Shown one piece after another: positions 9,826 through 19,926 of a stretch of 64,000 bases of DNA. Numbering within the stretch: position 1 is the stretch's first letter; every line of letters starts with the position of its first letter. The translations under genes and the position numbers were made by a program. The notes beneath the pieces were generated by a model. The model searched no databases. It saw only the letters and a program-made list of their open reading frames with translations, and was not told where the DNA came from. Source of the DNA: Fidelibacterota bacterium (lineage in GTDB: Bacteria > Fidelibacterota > Marinisomatia > SCGC-AAA003-L08 > D37C17). The stretch lies in assembly GCA_030747125.1 (NCBI GenBank), contig JASLLI010000001.1, positions 1 to 64,000 of the forward strand. Reading direction: 5' to 3'.

Positions 9826-10310
9826 TGACCTTTTCAGAAATTACTGATCATATTGAATCTAAAACTTCAGGGAAAATTTCTCTCATTGAAGGAAAAGATG
9901 TAATTCAGGTAACTCCTGATAATTGGTTGGAAGTTGCGACTTTATTAAAGGACGACACCTCGCTTCAGTTTGATTATCTCATGTGTATTTCTTCATATGA
10001 CAAAGGGAACAATAAAACCTATGGAGCCGCCTATAATTTCTTTTCTGTTCAATTAAATCATTATATTGAGGTAAGAGTAGAGGTTGAAGACGGCACATCT
10101 ATTCCTTCAGTCGCAGGATTGTGGAGAGCAGCTGATTGGCATGAGAGAGAAGCGTATGATATGATGGGGTTACACTTTGAAAATCATCCTGATTTAAAAC
10201 GAATTCTCCTCTCTGAAGACTGGGAAGGATATCCGTTAAGAAAAAAATATACAGAGCCGGATTATTATCATGGAATGCCGGTTCCAAAAGACAAATCATA
10301 TTGGGATTAA
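9825..10310 (+). CDS. nuoC: NADH-quinone oxidoreductase subunit C
   Basis: WHEREAYDMMGLHFENHPDLKRILLSEDWEGYPLRKKY. Confidence 0.95.
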   Translation: MTFSEITDHIESKTSGKISLIEGKDVIQVTPDNWLEVATLLKDDTSLQFDYLMCISSYDKGNNKTYGAAYNFFSVQLNHYIEVRVEVEDGTSIPSVAGLWRAADWHEREAYDMMGLHFENHPDLKRILLSEDWEGYPLRKKYTEPDYYHGMPVPKDKSYWD

Positions 10311-11449
10311 TGGAAGAGCAGCTTTTAGATAAGTCGGTTATAGAAACAGGGGAGATGGTTCTCAATATGGGACCACAGCATCCCAGTACGCATGGGGTAT
10401 TGCGGCTCAAGATCCATACAGATGGTGAAGTGGTTTCAAAAATAGAACCTATTATCGGCTATCTTCATCGATGTTTTGAAAAACATTGCGAAAAGTTATC
10501 TTATGAACAAATCGTTCCATTTACAGATCGCTGTGATTATCTCGCATCCATGCACATGGATCATGCCTATTCTCTCGCTGTAGAGAAATTGTTGGATATT
10601 GAGCTGCCTGAACGTGTTGAATATATTCGGGTAATTATATCAGAGTTGCAGAGGATTGCAAGTCACTTGGTTGCAGTTGGTACTTTTGGTTTGGATGTAG
10701 GTGCTATCACTCCATTTACCTGGACAATTCGTGACAGAGAGCGCGTGCTGGACTTGTTTGAAGCGCTTTGTGGTGCCAGACTGCTCTACAATTATATCTG
10801 GCCCGGAGGTGTATCTCATGATCTGCCTCCTAAATTTCTGGAAAGAACTATCGAATTTTTGGAATACTTCGATCCTCAAATTGATGAGCTGAATAATCTG
10901 CTTACTACTAATAAAATTTTTATTGAAAGAACCGCTGATGTAGGGGTGCTGCCTCCGGAGGTTGGAATCAATTATGGTGTTACCGGCCCCAGTTTGAGAG
11001 GAAGCGGAGTAAATTTTGACCTGAGGAAGAACGAGCCATATTCAGTGTATCCAAATTTCGATTTCGACGTGCCGCTTGGTGAGGGCATTATGGGTACGCT
11101 GGGAGATTCCTGGGATCGGTATTATGTGCGTGTATTGGAGATGAGGGAGTCTGCTAAAATTATTCGTCAGGCAATTGAGCAGCTTCCTGATGGGGATGTG
11201 CATGCAGCGCTCCCGAAAAAAGTCAGACCCAATGCAGGTGAGGTCTATGGCAGATATGAGTCCGCAAGAGGTGATGTTGGCTTTTATATAATCAGTAACG
11301 GAAAAAATATTCCCCTTAGAGTGAAAATGCGTTCACCTGCTTTTTGCAATCTGTCCGTTCTGAGTGAGATTTCTGAAGGTTGGATGATTTCAGATATTAT
11401 TGCCATTCTGGGAAGCCTTGATATTGTGTTGGGAGAAATTGACAGATGA
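10310..11449 (+). CDS. nuoD: NADH-quinone oxidoreductase subunit D
   Basis: MVLNMGPQHPSTHGVLRL, GYLHRCFEKHCEKLSYEQIVPFTDRCDYL, C-terminal GEIDR. Start re-called from 10301 (TTG) to ATG 10310, overlapping the nuoC stop. Confidence 0.95.
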   Translation: MEEQLLDKSVIETGEMVLNMGPQHPSTHGVLRLKIHTDGEVVSKIEPIIGYLHRCFEKHCEKLSYEQIVPFTDRCDYLASMHMDHAYSLAVEKLLDIELPERVEYIRVIISELQRIASHLVAVGTFGLDVGAITPFTWTIRDRERVLDLFEALCGARLLYNYIWPGGVSHDLPPKFLERTIEFLEYFDPQIDELNNLLTTNKIFIERTADVGVLPPEVGINYGVTGPSLRGSGVNFDLRKNEPYSVYPNFDFDVPLGEGIMGTLGDSWDRYYVRVLEMRESAKIIRQAIEQLPDGDVHAALPKKVRPNAGEVYGRYESARGDVGFYIISNGKNIPLRVKMRSPAFCNLSVLSEISEGWMISDIIAILGSLDIVLGEIDR

Positions 11450-12546
11450 CTTCCATTTTTGATTCTCTTCAAATTACTTTTTCCGGTCTAAACCTCGATT
11501 TAATGATTGTACTTCCGGCAATCGCTCTTATGGGGGGAACGGTTATTTTTCTGTTGATGGCAGTGAATGCATTAGTTGCCGTTTATTTTGAAAGAAAAGT
11601 ATCTGCATTCATGCAGGACAGACTCGGCCCTATGGAAGTTGGTATTCTTGGCTTTAAGGGTGGTAAACGTTTCTGGGGTGGTATTGGTCAAACCCTTGCA
11701 GATGCTATTAAGTTGTTGGTAAAAGAAGATATTCTGCCTAATGACGCAGATCGTGTGCTGATGATTTTAGCTCCCTTTATTATTTTTACAGGTGCATTTC
11801 TTACATTCATTGGACTCCCCTTTGCTGAAAATCTGGTAATCTCTGATTTTAACATTGGTGTGTTCTATATTGTAGCTATGAGTTCTGTTGGGGTAATCGG
11901 GATTATTCTTGCAGGGTGGTCATCTAATAATAAGTGGTCACTATATGGCGCCATGCGTGCTGCAGCTCAGATCATCAGTTACGAAATTCCCATAGGACTC
12001 TCCTTGTTATTGGTAGTTTTGGTTGCTGGCAGTCTTAATTTTGGAGATATCGTTCAATGGCAGGCTGATAACCGCTGGTTTATTTTTCATAGTCCCTTTT
12101 CTTTTCTTGCCTTCTTTATATTTTTTATTTCTATTGTTGCTGAAACCAACAGGACGCCATTTGATATACCTGAGGCTGAATCAGAATTGGTAGCAGGATG
12201 GATGACGGAATATTCAGGATTTCGCTGGGCATTGTTTTTCCTCAGTGAGTATGCCAATATGTTGATTGTCAGTATAGTTGCCTCCACTGTCTTTTTGGGC
12301 GGATGGCTCTCACCTCTGCAAATGTTTAATGTATTACCGGAAGCATGGTTGTTTCTTGATGGACCCACTTTGGGATTGTTTTGGGTATTCTTAAAAGCAA
12401 TCATACTCATATTTGTCATGATGTGGTTTCGATGGACATTTCCCCGACTGCGTGTTGATCAACTCATGTACCTTTGCTGGAAAGTTTTTATACCCTTTGG
12501 GTTGGCCAACCTGTTTTTCATTAGTTTATGGGAGCTTTTATTCTAA
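11446..12546 (+). CDS. nuoH: NADH-quinone oxidoreductase subunit H
   Basis: ERKVSAFMQDRLGP, ETNRTPFDIPEAESELVAGWMTEYSGFRWALFFLSEYANM. Confidence 0.96.
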   Translation: MTSIFDSLQITFSGLNLDLMIVLPAIALMGGTVIFLLMAVNALVAVYFERKVSAFMQDRLGPMEVGILGFKGGKRFWGGIGQTLADAIKLLVKEDILPNDADRVLMILAPFIIFTGAFLTFIGLPFAENLVISDFNIGVFYIVAMSSVGVIGIILAGWSSNNKWSLYGAMRAAAQIISYEIPIGLSLLLVVLVAGSLNFGDIVQWQADNRWFIFHSPFSFLAFFIFFISIVAETNRTPFDIPEAESELVAGWMTEYSGFRWALFFLSEYANMLIVSIVASTVFLGGWLSPLQMFNVLPEAWLFLDGPTLGLFWVFLKAIILIFVMMWFRWTFPRLRVDQLMYLCWKVFIPFGLANLFFISLWELLF

Positions 12547-13998
12547 ATGAGTGAATATTTTAATAACATATTCTATGGTGTAAAGTCCTTTTTAACCGGG
12601 ATGAAGCTCACGCTGAGCCATTTTAAAAATAAAAAGGAGCTGGTAGCCACGCTTCAGTATCCACATGAGAAATGGCCGGTTCCTGAAAGAAATATCGGCT
12701 TTGATCATGCAGAATATAATTTAATCCGGTCGCGTCTGCATGTTGATATTGATGATTGTATTGCCTGTATGCAATGTGAAAAAGCTTGTCCTGTTGATTG
12801 TATAAAAATTGATTCCATTAAACCTCCCAAAGATAGCGATTTTGATTGTGGTATGACTTCAAATGATACGCAGAAAAAAATGATTGTGAGCCGTTTCACT
12901 ATTGATATGTCTGAGTGTATGTATTGCAATTTATGCGTTTTCCCCTGTCCTGAAGAATGTATCTATATGGTTGGGGGTCCCAATGCATCTAAACATGAAA
13001 TTGACTATGAATTCAGCCAATATGAACGCGACGGAATGATTTTTGAATTTGCCGATGCTACGGATGAACAAATCAAAGAGGCCGGCGGGGAAAAATGGAT
13101 TGAGCAAAGGGATGCCAAAATAAATAAACATGAAGAAGGTATTAAGTTAGAAGGAGAAGTGAAAATTGCCGTTCCTCCTCCTGTTACAACGCCTGTTAAA
13201 GCTGATGAATCAAAACCGGTTTCTAAAACAGCCGTTAAAGATTCAGGTACAGGCGAGTTGGAAATTAAATCGTTTAATAGTATCTCAGATAAAATGTGCA
13301 GAGGTATTGCGAAAAAGACATTCACTGCGGCTAAGAGAGCAGGCAAAGATCAAACTGCCATGCTTTCAGATATAGCCCAGGCGCTTAGTGATATGGGAAA
13401 AATGACGGATGAAATTCAAACTATACTTGATGGACTGCCTGCCCCCGTTGCTGAGCATGTGACCGAACCTGAAATAGAGCAAAAAGAGCCGGAATCAATA
13501 CCAGTTGCAGCTGAATCGCCTACTATTTTTGAAATGGATTTAAAAGATTTAAATGGCATCGAAGATAAAATGGCCAGGGGTATAGCAAAAAAAGCCTTTA
13601 TAGCGGCAAAAAGAGCAGGTGAAGATAAAGTTGAAGCAGTTAAAAATGCCTTAGAAGACGCAGGTAAGCTTGATACTGCTTCTGAGGCATTATTGTCCTC
13701 GTTCACCGCAGCATATTCAGATTCTGAGAATCTTGATCCAAAAGTAGAATCGGCTGGAGATGAAAAACCTGAATCAGGTGAACAATCTCAAGATTTACCT
13801 TTGTTTGATATAAAAGATTTAAATAGCATTGACGAAAAGATGGCTAGAGGTATGGCAAAGAAAATTTATACTGCCGGTAAAAGAGCTGAGAAATCCCGAT
13901 CAGAAGTGATCCGTGATATAAAGGCAGGCTTATCTGATGCAGGAAAATTGGACAGTGCTATTGAAGAATTATTGAATAGATTGGAGACTGGCAGTTAA
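12547..13998 (+). CDS. nuoI: NADH-quinone oxidoreductase subunit I with a ~290-aa repeat-bearing C-terminal extension
   Basis: Two 4Fe-4S motifs CIACMQCEKACP and CMYCNLCVFPCP in the N-terminal ~170 aa, followed by a linker and three repeats. Confidence 0.93.
   Translation: MSEYFNNIFYGVKSFLTGMKLTLSHFKNKKELVATLQYPHEKWPVPERNIGFDHAEYNLIRSRLHVDIDDCIACMQCEKACPVDCIKIDSIKPPKDSDFDCGMTSNDTQKKMIVSRFTIDMSECMYCNLCVFPCPEECIYMVGGPNASKHEIDYEFSQYERDGMIFEFADATDEQIKEAGGEKWIEQRDAKINKHEEGIKLEGEVKIAVPPPVTTPVKADESKPVSKTAVKDSGTGELEIKSFNSISDKMCRGIAKKTFTAAKRAGKDQTAMLSDIAQALSDMGKMTDEIQTILDGLPAPVAEHVTEPEIEQKEPESIPVAAESPTIFEMDLKDLNGIEDKMARGIAKKAFIAAKRAGEDKVEAVKNALEDAGKLDTASEALLSSFTAAYSDSENLDPKVESAGDEKPESGEQSQDLPLFDIKDLNSIDEKMARGMAKKIYTAGKRAEKSRSEVIRDIKAGLSDAGKLDSAIEELLNRLETGS
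13261..13995 (+). repeat. Three divergent copies of a 'D-L-N-x-I-x-x-K-M-x-R-G-I-A-K-K-x-F-x-A-A-K-R-A' module within the NuoI C-terminus
   Basis: Copies begin about 13261, 13531 and 13804: EIKSFNSISDKMCRGIAKKTFTAAKRAG; MDLKDLNGIEDKMARGIAKKAFIAAKRAG; FDIKDLNSIDEKMARGMAKKIYTAGKRAE. Confidence 0.9.
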
Positions 13999-14483
13999 TG
14001 GGTGAAAATATTTTTCTTATGATTGCCGGCTTGGTAATTGCCTCAGCCTTTTGGGTGGTTTTTTCACCCAATCTTATTCACTCTGCAGTTTCTCTTTTAT
14101 TCACTTTGTTTGGTACTGCAGGACTATATGTATTTCTTTATGCAGATTTTATTGCTGCCACTCAGGTGGTTATTTATGTTGGGGGTATTTTAGTTTTGAT
14201 CATTTTTGGAGTCATGTTAACCAATCGAATTGATACACCAAGTATAGCGGCCGGCAGTGCAAACCAATTTATCGGTGGAATTGGGGCATTTGCCATTTTT
14301 GTAATGCAAATAGGAGTAATTTTTAATACTCCCTGGCAAATTGGCAACAATCAATCAAGAGAAACTACTGTTGATACTATTGGCAAACTGCTTCTGAATG
14401 AATATCTTTTGCCTTTTGAGATAGTGTCAATTTTATTATTAGCTGCTCTGATGGGGGCAGCATTGTTATCCAGGAGAAATTAA
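13998..14483 (+). CDS. nuoJ: NADH-quinone oxidoreductase subunit J
   Basis: LIHSAVSLLFTLFGTAGLYVFLYADFIAATQVVIYVGGILVLIIFGVML. Confidence 0.95.
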   Translation: MGENIFLMIAGLVIASAFWVVFSPNLIHSAVSLLFTLFGTAGLYVFLYADFIAATQVVIYVGGILVLIIFGVMLTNRIDTPSIAAGSANQFIGGIGAFAIFVMQIGVIFNTPWQIGNNQSRETTVDTIGKLLLNEYLLPFEIVSILLLAALMGAALLSRRN

Positions 14484-14791
14484 TGGATTCTCTAAATTCA
14501 TATCTTGTAATCGCTGCAGTCTTGTTTGCCCTTGGTATTTATGGAGTCATTACCCGTAAAAATGCAGTGGCTATTTTAATGGGGATTGAACTCATTTTAA
14601 ATTCAGCAAATATTAATTTTATTGCATTTAATAGATTCGGCGGTATGGAAACACTGGATGGGCATGTTTTCAGTATTTTTGTAATTGTACTGGCTGCTGC
14701 AGAGGCGGCGGTTGCTCTTGCAATTGTTATCAATTTGTTTAAAAATATCGGTTCTGTCAATGTAGATGATGCCGATCTGCTTAAAGGATAG
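14483..14791 (+). CDS. nuoK: NADH-quinone oxidoreductase subunit K
   Basis: GVITRKNAVAILMGIELILNSANINFIAF, VLAAAEAAVALAIVI. Confidence 0.96.
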   Translation: MDSLNSYLVIAAVLFALGIYGVITRKNAVAILMGIELILNSANINFIAFNRFGGMETLDGHVFSIFVIVLAAAEAAVALAIVINLFKNIGSVNVDDADLLKG

Positions 14792-14793
14792 CT

Positions 14794-16854
14794 TTGGAAT
14801 CTAATCTCAATCTACTGGCATTACTAAATTTATTTCTACCATTAGTCTCTTTTGCTATTCTTATTTTTTTTGGTAAGAAAATTGGGGAGTCAGCCCACTG
14901 GGTTGCTCTAACCCTTATTGGCATTACCTTAGTAATTGCAATGTTTTTCTTCTCTACTGTTTTTTCACCTCATGAAGGTCCTATTCTTCAATCCTCAATT
15001 CAATGGTTTACTACCGGAAGTTTCACCCTTTATTTAGGGTTTTTAATCAATAATGTGGCGGCCATTATGTTGTTGGTGGTTGCCCTGATTTCCTTTCTGG
15101 TGCATTTATATTCAGTAGAATATATGAAGGGTGATCCCCGCTATTCTCGCTATTTTGCCTATCTTGGGATTTTTACATTTTCAATGAATGGTATCGTCTT
15201 GGCTGACAGCTTGGTGATGATGTATGTCTTTTGGGAATTGGTCGGGCTCAGTTCATATCTGCTCATTGGTTTTTGGTTTGAAAAAGATTCAGCTGCAAAC
15301 GCTTGTAAAAAAGCATTTCTCACCAATAGAGTGGGGGATATTGGTATGTTTATCGGCATGATGATTCTCTTTTTTACCGTAGGGACATTTCAATTGGATG
15401 GATTAGCTGATGGCGTGAAAGACGGGGCATTTTCAGGCAATATGCAACTTCTCACCATTGCAGGAATATTAGTATTTATGGGCGCTGTAGGAAAATCTGC
15501 ACAATTTCCCCTGCATATATGGTTGCCTGATGCTATGGAAGGTCCAACTCCCGTATCTGCGCTCATCCACGCAGCTACCATGGTTGCAGCAGGGGTATAT
15601 ATGGTAGTTAGAATTTTCCCGATTCTTACCCCGGGTGCTCTTGAATTTATTGCAGTTGTCGGAGCAATAACCGCACTTATGGCTGCCATTATTGCAATTA
15701 CCCAAAATGATATTAAAAGAGTGTTGGCATACTCTACTGTGAGTCAGTTAGGATATATGATCATGGCATTGGGAGTGGGTGCGTATCAGGCAGGGTTTTT
15801 CCATCTCACTACTCATGCCATGTTTAAAGCCTGTCTCTTTCTTTGCAGTGGGTCTGTTATTCATGCAATGCATCATGCACTTCATGAATTGCATGACCAT
15901 GATACTGACCCTCAGGACATGCGTTTTATGGGTGGGCTCAAAAGTAAAATGCCCATTACCTACTGGAGTATGCTCATAGCTACCCTTGCAATTGCAGGGG
16001 TACCTTTCTTCTCTGGATTTCTCTCAAAAGATGCTATTCTTGCAGGGACACTCTCATATTACCATTCTCATCATGGTTGGACTATTTTTCTACCCTTAGC
16101 CGGATTCGGTGCTGCTGCCATTACTGCTTTTTATATGTTCCGTCTGATTTTTATGACTTTTTACGGCAAACCCTACGAACAAAAAATTCATGCTCATATA
16201 CATGAATCTCCTGTAAAAATGACATTCCCCTTAATTTTACTTTCCGTATTTAGTTTGGCATTAATTTTCACGCTCCCCAATACCGTGAATCCTGTTGATA
16301 GTCATGGCTGGTTTACCCATGCAGTGCCGATGGTTCAAAATAATGCAGGTTTGGATATGCACGCTGTTGAAGAAGGAATTCATCATGCACATTATACAGC
16401 CATGACCTTATCTCTCATAGTTGCAGGACTGGGTATTTTTGTTTCTGTTTTATTTTATCTGCTTCAAAAAATTGATGCTTCTAAAATTTCTTCTTTTATG
16501 AATAAATTCAAATTTTATGATATTTCATTTAATAAATTCTACATTGATGAAATTTATAACTTTTTACTCTATAAACCATTCCTTGGGCTGTCTTGGATTG
16601 CATCAAAGTTGGATTGGGATTTATACGACCAGAAATTTATTGATGGCTGGGGGTGGATAACTCTGAAACTGTCTGATAAATCCGGAGATGCCGATTATAA
16701 TTGGTTAGACCAAAAAATAGTGGATGGTTTTGGTAATCTCACCAACTACTTCGGAAAAAATTTAAAGTTATCACAGAATGGTGTTGTGCAAAATTATCTT
16801 TTAGGTGGAATGCTTGGTGTGGTTCTGTTAATCATTATTTTTCAACAATTTTAA
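14794..16854 (+). CDS. nuoL: NADH-quinone oxidoreductase subunit L
   Basis: FWELVGLSSYLLIGFW, PLHIWLPDAMEGPTPVSALIHAATMVAAGVYMV; TTG start. Confidence 0.96.
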   Translation: MESNLNLLALLNLFLPLVSFAILIFFGKKIGESAHWVALTLIGITLVIAMFFFSTVFSPHEGPILQSSIQWFTTGSFTLYLGFLINNVAAIMLLVVALISFLVHLYSVEYMKGDPRYSRYFAYLGIFTFSMNGIVLADSLVMMYVFWELVGLSSYLLIGFWFEKDSAANACKKAFLTNRVGDIGMFIGMMILFFTVGTFQLDGLADGVKDGAFSGNMQLLTIAGILVFMGAVGKSAQFPLHIWLPDAMEGPTPVSALIHAATMVAAGVYMVVRIFPILTPGALEFIAVVGAITALMAAIIAITQNDIKRVLAYSTVSQLGYMIMALGVGAYQAGFFHLTTHAMFKACLFLCSGSVIHAMHHALHELHDHDTDPQDMRFMGGLKSKMPITYWSMLIATLAIAGVPFFSGFLSKDAILAGTLSYYHSHHGWTIFLPLAGFGAAAITAFYMFRLIFMTFYGKPYEQKIHAHIHESPVKMTFPLILLSVFSLALIFTLPNTVNPVDSHGWFTHAVPMVQNNAGLDMHAVEEGIHHAHYTAMTLSLIVAGLGIFVSVLFYLLQKIDASKISSFMNKFKFYDISFNKFYIDEIYNFLLYKPFLGLSWIASKLDWDLYDQKFIDGWGWITLKLSDKSGDADYNWLDQKIVDGFGNLTNYFGKNLKLSQNGVVQNYLLGGMLGVVLLIIIFQQF

Positions 16855-16867
16855 TTAAGAGGAAACT

Positions 16868-18439
16868 ATGGAGTCTTCAATACTCACCTTTTTAATTTTC
16901 CTTCCTGTCGCCGGGGCTGCACTTATGCTGCCTTTTTCAAAATTATACGGGAAAGAAAACACCCATTATTTTAAATGGATTGCACTGATTACCACTGGAA
17001 TCCAATTTGCTTTAGCGCTAATCCTTTACCGAAAATTTGATCCGGCTCTGTCAGTTACTGAATCACCTTTCACCGTCCAAATTGATTGGATAAAACATTT
17101 TAATATTCAGTACTTTCTCGGTGTAGATGGTCTCAGTATGCCTATGGTACTTTTAACTGCATTACTGTCTTTTATCTGTATCCTTGCCAGCTGGAAAATT
17201 GAAAAACAGGCATTAGGATATTTTTCACTTTTTCTTTTATTAGATGCTGGAATGATGGGTGTCTTTCTTGCATTGGACTTTTTCCTCTTTTATGTATTTT
17301 GGGAAGTGATGTTGCTGCCTATGTATTTCCTTATCGGCATTTGGGGTGGCCCTCAGCGAATGTATGCTGCTATTAAATTCTTCCTGTATACTTTATTTGG
17401 ATCCGTGTTTATGCTTTTGGCAATGTTGGCATTATATTACTATTCAGATCCTCATACATTTAACCTCATCACTCTCATTCAAACTGCGTCATCAATTGAT
17501 GCATCAATCTGGGGCTTTTCAGTTAAATATTTAATTTGGATCGGACTTTTTATCGGATTTGCTATAAAAGTACCAATCTTCCCCTTTCATACCTGGCTTC
17601 CATTGGCGCATGTGGAGGCACCAACAGCAATTTCTGTTATACTTGCGGGGGTCTTGCTGAAAATGGGTACTTATGGACTTCTAAGAATTAGTTATCCCCT
17701 TCTTCCCGGTGAAGTTGTAAACTTTTCCTATATACTTGCTGTACTTGGTGTCATAAATATTATTTGGGGTGCTGTGAATGCTATCGCTCAAATAGACATG
17801 AAAAAAATGGTAGCATACTCTTCTGTAAGTCACATGGGCTATGTACTGTTGGGTATGGCTGCAGCAATAAGTGAATCTTCAGCCGGCGCACAGGCAGGAA
17901 TGAATGGCGCTGTTATGCAGATGTTTAACCATGGTACTATTACTGCTATGCTCTTCCTGTTGGTCGGTATGGTGTACGACAGAGCACACCACCGCTGGAT
18001 TATTTTCCCAAGAGATTATGAAAAGCCAGAGTTAGCCGGGCAGCCTGGTTTTGGGGGTATAGGTGCACAGGTACCCATCTATACAGGCTTTGTAGCATTG
18101 GCTTTTTTTGCAGGATTAGGACTTCCTGCCTTATCAGGGTTTATCAGTGAAGCAATGTGTTTTATTGGCGGCTTCAGCGCATTTAGAACTCTTACTATTA
18201 TTGGTACTCTTGGTATATTATTGAATGCCATTTATTTTCTCCGTGCCTACCAGAGAATATTCTTAGGTCCCCTGAATGAAACCTATAAAGATTTAACTGA
18301 TATAAATAAAATTGAGCTGGCAACTATTGTACCCTTAGCTATAATTACATTAGTGCTTGGTGTATATCCTGCCCCACTATTGAATATGATTGCACCGGCA
18401 ATGGATGGAATCATTCAAATAGTACAATCTGCTCTGTAA
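16868..18439 (+). CDS. nuoM: NADH-quinone oxidoreductase subunit M
   Basis: FYVFWEVMLLPMYFLIGIWGG, FPFHTWLPLAHVEAPTAISVILAGVLLKMGTYG. Confidence 0.96.
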   Translation: MESSILTFLIFLPVAGAALMLPFSKLYGKENTHYFKWIALITTGIQFALALILYRKFDPALSVTESPFTVQIDWIKHFNIQYFLGVDGLSMPMVLLTALLSFICILASWKIEKQALGYFSLFLLLDAGMMGVFLALDFFLFYVFWEVMLLPMYFLIGIWGGPQRMYAAIKFFLYTLFGSVFMLLAMLALYYYSDPHTFNLITLIQTASSIDASIWGFSVKYLIWIGLFIGFAIKVPIFPFHTWLPLAHVEAPTAISVILAGVLLKMGTYGLLRISYPLLPGEVVNFSYILAVLGVINIIWGAVNAIAQIDMKKMVAYSSVSHMGYVLLGMAAAISESSAGAQAGMNGAVMQMFNHGTITAMLFLLVGMVYDRAHHRWIIFPRDYEKPELAGQPGFGGIGAQVPIYTGFVALAFFAGLGLPALSGFISEAMCFIGGFSAFRTLTIIGTLGILLNAIYFLRAYQRIFLGPLNETYKDLTDINKIELATIVPLAIITLVLGVYPAPLLNMIAPAMDGIIQIVQSAL

Positions 18440-18452
18440 ATAATCTTCATCC

Positions 18453-19919
18453 ATGTCTAATCTGTATAGCTTAAATTATTATATTCCTGAACTAATCATC
18501 ATTTGTTCTATTCTACTAGTAATTGTACTGGATGTAATCCCTTCTCTTAGTCGTTATACTTTTTATATTGCACTATCGTCTATTGTATTGGCTGGCGGTG
18601 TGCTCTGGAATAATTATGGAGTAACAGATTCTTTATTCATGGGGATGATTAGCATTGATCCTTTTTCTCATTTCTTTAAGTTTATATTCCTTCTAACTAC
18701 TTTTTCCATTATTCTTGTTTCCCGATATGAAAAACTGTTAGATAGAACCTATGCTGCAGAATACAATGCCATGCTCCTCATTGTACTGTTGGGATTATTT
18801 CTCATGGCGTCATCTACCAATTTAATCATGATTTATCTCTCTATTGAATTGGTGAGTATTCCTTCTTACATTTTGGCGGGTATGTTGAAAACAGACAAGG
18901 AATCAAATGAAGCTTCCTTAAAGTATGTGATCTTTGGATCTTTTGCATCCGGGTTAATGTTGTTTGGCTTAAGTATTTTATACGGAATAACCGGAACTAC
19001 AGATATTATGGGTATGAATACCGCTCTTACAGGGCTTGAATACCCTCTCACAATCTATTTACCAATTATTTTGTTATTGGTTGGCTTCGGTTATAAAATA
19101 TCAATGGTTCCCTTCCATTTTTGGACACCAGATGTTTACGAGGGAGCGCCTACACCCATCACTGCCTTTCTATCTGTAGCGCCAAAAGCTGCAGGAATCG
19201 CTATATTGATCAGAATTTTCTATACCATGTTCACGCAGGATGGCAGCGTATCTCAAACCCTTCCATTAGCTGAGATTAACTGGCCTGCCATTATTGCTGT
19301 AGGCTCTGCAATTACCATGACCTTAGGCAATGTTTTAGCAGTTCAGCAACAAGATGTAAAACGCATGCTGGCCTATTCCAGTATATCCCATGTTGGGTTT
19401 ATGTTAATGGCATTTGCCATATTAGGTCCTGAAGCAGTACGGGCAGTGATGCTGTATTTATTCATATACTTGTTCATGAATTTATCTGCCTTTTATATGA
19501 CTATTTATGCCTCCAATAATTTTAATGCCCACCATGTAGAAGATTGGAAGGGAATAGGAAAGAAAAACCCTGTTTTGGCTGCTTTCATGACGCTCAGTCT
19601 ATTATCTCTTACAGGGTTACCTCCAACAGCAGGATTTGTAGGAAAGTTTTATGTTTTTGCAGAATTGTTTAAACATCAACAGTTCTACTGGCTTGCTATT
19701 GTTGCTATTTTGAATTCAGTAATCTCTCTTTACTATTATTTCAGCATCGTTAAATCTATGTATTTAGTAGAGTCTGAAGATGTTGATGAGGTAGTGGAGG
19801 CACATCCCGTTATTAAATGGTCAATTATCATTTTTTCAGCACAAAATATCCTTTTCTTCCTTTATTGGGAACCCTTGTTTGGATTAATTGAAAAATCCAT
19901 CAGTCTCTGGGGCGGATAA
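18453..19919 (+). CDS. nuoN: NADH-quinone oxidoreductase subunit N
   Basis: YLSIELVSIPSYILAG, PFHFWTPDVYEGAPTPITAFLSVAPKAAG. Confidence 0.95.
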   Translation: MSNLYSLNYYIPELIIICSILLVIVLDVIPSLSRYTFYIALSSIVLAGGVLWNNYGVTDSLFMGMISIDPFSHFFKFIFLLTTFSIILVSRYEKLLDRTYAAEYNAMLLIVLLGLFLMASSTNLIMIYLSIELVSIPSYILAGMLKTDKESNEASLKYVIFGSFASGLMLFGLSILYGITGTTDIMGMNTALTGLEYPLTIYLPIILLLVGFGYKISMVPFHFWTPDVYEGAPTPITAFLSVAPKAAGIAILIRIFYTMFTQDGSVSQTLPLAEINWPAIIAVGSAITMTLGNVLAVQQQDVKRMLAYSSISHVGFMLMAFAILGPEAVRAVMLYLFIYLFMNLSAFYMTIYASNNFNAHHVEDWKGIGKKNPVLAAFMTLSLLSLTGLPPTAGFVGKFYVFAELFKHQQFYWLAIVAILNSVISLYYYFSIVKSMYLVESEDVDEVVEAHPVIKWSIIIFSAQNILFFLYWEPLFGLIEKSISLWGG

Positions 19920-19926
19920 TCATTTC

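Noticed and set aside
13005-13706. Two minus-strand ORFs opposite the nuoI extension (13005-13346, 13416-13706)
   Set aside because: Ser/Ala/Pro-rich shadows of the Lys/Glu-rich repeat coding sequence; the plus-strand frame has repeat conservation at protein level.
13261-13995. CRISPR or DNA tandem repeat in the nuoI 3' region
   Set aside because: Repeats are at protein level with divergent codons and ~270-bp spacing inside an ORF; not a CRISPR or VNTR.
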